Below, piece after piece: positions 60,602-64,000 of a DNA stretch of 64,000 nucleotides (position 1 is the stretch's first letter; every line of letters starts with the position of its first letter). Both the position numbers and the translations under genes were made by a program. The notes beneath the pieces are model-generated. The model did no database searches. It saw only the letters and a program-made list of their open reading frames with translations, and was not told the DNA's origin. The DNA comes from Phycisphaerales bacterium Planc_01 (GTDB taxonomy: Bacteria; Planctomycetota; Phycisphaerae; Sedimentisphaerales; Anaerobacaceae), in NCBI GenBank assembly GCA_001603075.1, contig LVBB01000099.1, positions 21,418 through 85,417 on the forward strand, read 5' to 3'.

Positions 60602-62404
60602 ATGCGTGGACGTGACATCTTAGTCATGGCAGTCTGCCTGGCGATGGCCGCCGGGCTCTTCTGGGCCGCCGGCGCGCAGCTCGATTACATCAATGCGCAG
60701 CGCCACCAGATGGGCCTTGTGGTCAACGAGCCGCTCGAAAACGCGCCGCCGTCCCTGGCCTTCGCCACCGTGGCGATGGGGGCGTTCCGCGGGCTGGTCG
60801 TCGATATCCTGTGGATGCGAGCCGACAAGCTGAAGGAAGAGGGGCAGTTCTTCGATGCCAAGCAGCTCGCCGAGTGGATCACGACGTTGCAGCCCCGCTT
60901 CGCGGCGGTCTGGGAATTTCACGCCTGGAACATGGCCTACAACATTTCCGTGGCCATCCCCGCCTCGCAGCCCGAACAGCGCTGGCGATGGGTCAGGAAC
61001 GGCTACGAGCTGCTCCGCGACCGAGGGATCCCGATCAACCCCAGGAGCGTCCAGTTGTACCGGGAACTGGCCCGGATCTTCCAGCACAAGCTCGGGGGCG
61101 TCTCGGACGACGCGCACAAGTACTACAAGCTTCAACTGGCCGAGGCGATCGGTCCTCTGCTCGGGTCCGAAGACAACCGTCTCTCTGCCGACGACAATGC
61201 GTTCTACGATGCCCTTATCGCGATGCCCACGGAGTGGGCCCGTATCGCCGGCGATCCGAACGTTGCGCCGTTCATCGAGGCCTTGCAGGCGGTCGGCGAG
61301 CCGTTCACAGGCGAGCAGAAGTTCGTCCAGAACTACCTGGCCCTGCGTCGCAACACTGCCCGATTCCCCCAGGCGGCATTCGACGTCGTCGATCGCTTCC
61401 GGGGCACGGCGGCATTGCAGCGGTTCGATCTGTTCGCCAAGGCCTATGAGCTGCGGAACACCTGGAAGCTGGAGCCGGTCCGGATGAAGGAGGTCAGCCG
61501 GGAGTACGGGCCGATCGATTTTTCCGACCCCAACGTGCATCTGCCTCTGGATTGGCGGCACCCCGACAGCCACGCCATCTACTGGGCGCTCAAGGGGCTC
61601 AGTGTGGCCAGGGAGAACAAGGACCCGGACACCCAGCGATACGAGACGAATACGCAGCGCATCGTCGCCCACAGTCTGCAGAACCTCTTCCGATACGGCA
61701 AGATCATGATCCTCAACCGGCCCGCCGAGCCGCCCGATCGGGAAGGGCCGCCCGACGAGGCCGCCGCGGCCATCGACAAGGACGTCTTCCTTGGGCCGGA
61801 CCTGCGCATGTTCAGCGCCTACAACAAGGCGATCCTCGGTATCATCGCTGGATATGAGGACGACCGCACCACCCGAGAATCTCTTGAGAACGGCCATCGC
61901 AACATGCTCAAGAACGCGGTCCTGTCGTTCTATCAGGCCGGGCTCAAGGGCGAGGCCCTGAAGATCTACAACCAGTTGCGCCAACGCTATCCGATGAACG
62001 AGTTCCGCGTTTCGCTCGAGCAGTTCGCCGTCAACCGCTGGAGGGAAGAGCTCGAAAGCCTGGGTATCCACGACGCCAGGGAACAGATCGCGATGTTGCT
62101 GACGGAGGGATACTACCTTTACGCGATACGCGACGACAACGCGGCGGCCGGACGCGAACAGTTGGCCCAGCAGGTGTACGACCACTACAACACGACGAAC
62201 GAGCCCGAATTTCGTATTGACCTGCCCCCCATGCCCGTGCTACGCTACTTCGCACTCGGTCAGTTCCTCAACAGCGGGGCCTATCCCGAGTACGTTCGAG
62301 TGGGCCTGCTGAACCGGATTCAGGTCGAAAAACCGGATCTGTACAAGCAACTGGAACAGACGGAGGTGCAACTGAAGCAGATGCAGGAGCAGGGAACGCC
62401 GTAA
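60602..62404 (+). CDS. membrane-anchored helical protein of unknown function
   Basis: A 600-residue protein with an N-terminal helix (ILVMAVCLAMAAGLFWAAGA) and a long, mostly helical outer part. The region resembles tetratricopeptide-like repeats: FDAKQLAEWITTLQPRFAAVWEFHAWNMAYN, SVQLYRELARIFQHKLG, AVLSFYQAGLKGEALKIYNQLRQRYP. An LVVDILWMRADKL segment near residue 65 is a sharp membrane-proximal motif. I do not recognise a catalytic family. It follows the ABC permease by 64 nt, on the same strand, and may be a partner of that transporter. The ATG at 60602 is the only sensible start; no strong ribosome-binding site is seen. Confidence 0.68.
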   Translation: MRGRDILVMAVCLAMAAGLFWAAGAQLDYINAQRHQMGLVVNEPLENAPPSLAFATVAMGAFRGLVVDILWMRADKLKEEGQFFDAKQLAEWITTLQPRFAAVWEFHAWNMAYNISVAIPASQPEQRWRWVRNGYELLRDRGIPINPRSVQLYRELARIFQHKLGGVSDDAHKYYKLQLAEAIGPLLGSEDNRLSADDNAFYDALIAMPTEWARIAGDPNVAPFIEALQAVGEPFTGEQKFVQNYLALRRNTARFPQAAFDVVDRFRGTAALQRFDLFAKAYELRNTWKLEPVRMKEVSREYGPIDFSDPNVHLPLDWRHPDSHAIYWALKGLSVARENKDPDTQRYETNTQRIVAHSLQNLFRYGKIMILNRPAEPPDREGPPDEAAAAIDKDVFLGPDLRMFSAYNKAILGIIAGYEDDRTTRESLENGHRNMLKNAVLSFYQAGLKGEALKIYNQLRQRYPMNEFRVSLEQFAVNRWREELESLGIHDAREQIAMLLTEGYYLYAIRDDNAAAGREQLAQQVYDHYNTTNEPEFRIDLPPMPVLRYFALGQFLNSGAYPEYVRVGLLNRIQVEKPDLYKQLEQTEVQLKQMQEQGTP

Positions 62405-62423
62405 GGGTCACCCGACATCGGGC

Positions 62424-64000
62424 ATGGATGAAGCACTTCTGGCACAACTGACGTCGTCGCAACGGAAAGCCGTTCTGCACCGGGATGGTCCTCTGCTGGT
62501 TCTGGCCGGCCCGGGCAGCGGAAAGACGCGGGTCATCACGTGCCGCATCGCGGCGCTGGTCGATTCCGGCATCCGGCCGTACAACATCTGCGCGATCACC
62601 TTCACGAACAAGGCCGCCGAGGAGATGCGGCAGCGGGCCGCCGCCTTGGGGCCTTCCGGCGGGGCGCATATCAGCACGTTCCACTCGCTGTGCGTCCGTA
62701 TTCTCCGTCGCTATGCCGAGGCGGCGGGCATCCGGCCGAATTTCAGCATCTACGACTCGGCCGACCAGAGCAAGTGCGTCAAGCAGGCGGTCAAGGACTG
62801 TGGCCTCGACGGAACGAACTTCCCGCCGGCCCGCATGCTCGACGCCATTTCCACGCTGAAGAACAAGTTGGTGGACGCGGAAGCGTTTCAGGAACGGGCC
62901 GAGGACTTCTTCTCGCGGACCCTGAGTCAGGTCTACACGCGGTATCAACAGATCCTCGCCGAGCGCAACGGCCTGGATTTCGACGATCTGCTGATGAAGG
63001 TTGCCTTTCTGCTGGAGAACGACTCGACCGTCTGCGGCGAGCTGTCGAGTCGGTTCAAGTTCCTGCTCATCGATGAGTACCAGGACACCAACCACGCTCA
63101 GTATCGGCTGGCCAAGGCCCTCGCCTTGCCGCACGGCAACATCTGCGCGACCGGCGACCCCGACCAGTCGATCTACCGCTGGCGCGGCGCCGACATCCGC
63201 AACATCCTGGCCTTCGAGAAGGACTGGCCCGAGGCGATGGTCGTCAAGCTCGAAGAGAACTTCCGCAGCACCGCGGCCATTCTCCGGGCGGCCGACAGTC
63301 TGATCGCCCGCAACACGAATCGCAAACAGAAGGCCCTCGTCGCCGTCCGGACCGATGAAGGCAGGGTCTGTGTCGAAGGCCATGAGGACGAGGCGGCCGA
63401 AGCGGACGCCGTGGCGCGACAAGTCGATGCGCTGCTTGCGCAGAAGGTCCCCGCCGGCCAGATCGCGGTCTTCTATCGCGTGAACGCGATGAGCCGGGCC
63501 CTCGAAGAGGCATTCGTTCGGCATCGCGTTCCCTATCAGGTCGTCCGAGGCGTGGAGTTTTACAATCGCAAGGAAATTCGCGACCTGCTGGCCTACCTGA
63601 AGGTGTTGGCCAATCCGGCCGACGAGGTGGCGCTGCTGCGGATCATCAACACCCCGACACGCGGAATCGGCAAAGTCACTGTGGACCGCGTCCAGGCGTT
63701 TGCCGTCAGTCACGGGCTGACCTTGTCGCAGGCGCTGGCTCAGGCCGACCATGTCGCCGAGGTGAGCGGGGCCGCGAGGACCAAACTTGTGGCCTTTTCC
63801 TGCCTGCTGGACAAGCTGCGGCGGGACATCGTGGGCCCGGTCGCTCCGCTGGCCGAACGTGTCTTCCGCGAGTCCGGGCTGGAACAGTCATTTAAGGGGA
63901 CCGGCCAGGACGGTCAGGACGCGCTGGAGAATGTCGGCGAACTGATCAATGCGGCGGCCGCGTACGACCAGCAGGCCGCGGAACCTTCGCTGCTGGATTA
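62424..64000 (+). CDS. UvrD/PcrA/Rep-type DNA helicase, 3' partial
   Basis: About 525 residues visible, no stop in the window. The superfamily-1A motifs are present: Q-type opening LTSSQRKAVLH, Walker A AGPGSGKTRV, motif Ia TFTNKAAEEMRQR, Walker B FLLIDEYQDTNHAQY (DEYQD), motif III ATGDPDQSIYRWRGAD and motif IV LEENFRSTAAIL. The 3'-5' helicase would work in excision repair or replication restart. The ATG at 62424 has no strong ribosome-binding site. Among UvrD, PcrA and Rep, PcrA-like is most likely for a bacterium of this group, but only the N-terminal two thirds are visible. The 2B and C-terminal regions are cut off. Confidence 0.9.
   Translation, partial: MDEALLAQLTSSQRKAVLHRDGPLLVLAGPGSGKTRVITCRIAALVDSGIRPYNICAITFTNKAAEEMRQRAAALGPSGGAHISTFHSLCVRILRRYAEAAGIRPNFSIYDSADQSKCVKQAVKDCGLDGTNFPPARMLDAISTLKNKLVDAEAFQERAEDFFSRTLSQVYTRYQQILAERNGLDFDDLLMKVAFLLENDSTVCGELSSRFKFLLIDEYQDTNHAQYRLAKALALPHGNICATGDPDQSIYRWRGADIRNILAFEKDWPEAMVVKLEENFRSTAAILRAADSLIARNTNRKQKALVAVRTDEGRVCVEGHEDEAAEADAVARQVDALLAQKVPAGQIAVFYRVNAMSRALEEAFVRHRVPYQVVRGVEFYNRKEIRDLLAYLKVLANPADEVALLRIINTPTRGIGKVTVDRVQAFAVSHGLTLSQALAQADHVAEVSGAARTKLVAFSCLLDKLRRDIVGPVAPLAERVFRESGLEQSFKGTGQDGQDALENVGELINAAAAYDQQAAEPSLLD

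Noticed and set aside
1-64000. tRNA, rRNA, CRISPR or insertion-sequence content
   Set aside because: I looked for TPsiC-like arms, tandem spaced repeats and transposase motifs and found none that hold up; the only repeats are those listed.

Overview
The window is GC-rich bacterial DNA, densely coded, and reads like a planctomycete of the Phycisphaerae/Sedimentisphaerales type. This is an inference from gene content, not from a phylogenetic marker. The pointers are tandem DUF1080 domains, Tat-exported Gfo/Idh/MocA and TIM-barrel proteins, a protein with an N-terminal NAQKSTGPRT-type signature, an H-X9-DG pseudopilin remnant, a type II secretion operon with split GspL/GspM modules, three SPFH proteins in a row, and linkers rich in 'EPNA/DPNA'. 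I found no tRNA, rRNA, CRISPR array, prophage or insertion sequence.

1-9.3 kb: a partial glycosidase-like protein, an NhaC-type antiporter, a small lipoprotein with a clear promoter and terminator, a SeqA-N-like small protein, and a minus-strand run of NAQKSTGPRT-family protein, double DUF1080 hydrolase, aroA and aroC. The last two are consecutive shikimate-pathway steps, but the aroC product lacks one of the two catalytic histidines of the family.

9.8-21 kb: an exported carbohydrate/redox region with a secreted protein of unknown function, an SGNH esterase, a Tat TIM-barrel protein, a double-propeller GH43 enzyme, a Gfo/Idh oxidoreductase plus a xylose-isomerase-like TIM barrel (one operon), a PQQ-type beta-propeller and a Tat-lipoprotein split-Soret-like cytochrome c. 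Two copies of a roughly 70-bp repeat ending in a GC-rich palindrome lie in the intergenic gaps.

21.4-30.1 kb: a mixed region. It holds an AsnA-type asparagine synthetase with a clean in-frame internal deletion, an M28 peptidase, a broken pseudopilin, an M23-PKD lipoprotein, a NodI/NodJ-like ABC exporter, an outer-membrane beta-barrel and a HEAT-like basic protein. A gene-poor kilobase here contains a near-consensus promoter followed by strong hairpins, which is a candidate structured RNA.

30.8-44.1 kb: one long type II secretion operon in the order E, F, G, H, I, J, K, L-like, M-like, C-like, an unknown anchored protein, and D. Most junctions overlap by 1-4 nt or are very short.

44.2-49.7 kb: serS, then a compact type II fatty-acid/polyketide-like set (two FabZ-like hot-dog proteins, an ACP and two ketosynthases). 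One ketosynthase keeps its Cys but has lost the second active-site His.

49.8-64 kb: an N-acetylglutamate-synthase-like GNAT with a probably leaderless mRNA, an orphan ABC-2 permease, three consecutive SPFH (HflK/HflC) proteins, a P1B-type ATPase with atypical metal-site residues, an ABC ATPase/permease pair, a 600-residue membrane-anchored protein, and the first part of a UvrD/PcrA helicase that runs off the window.
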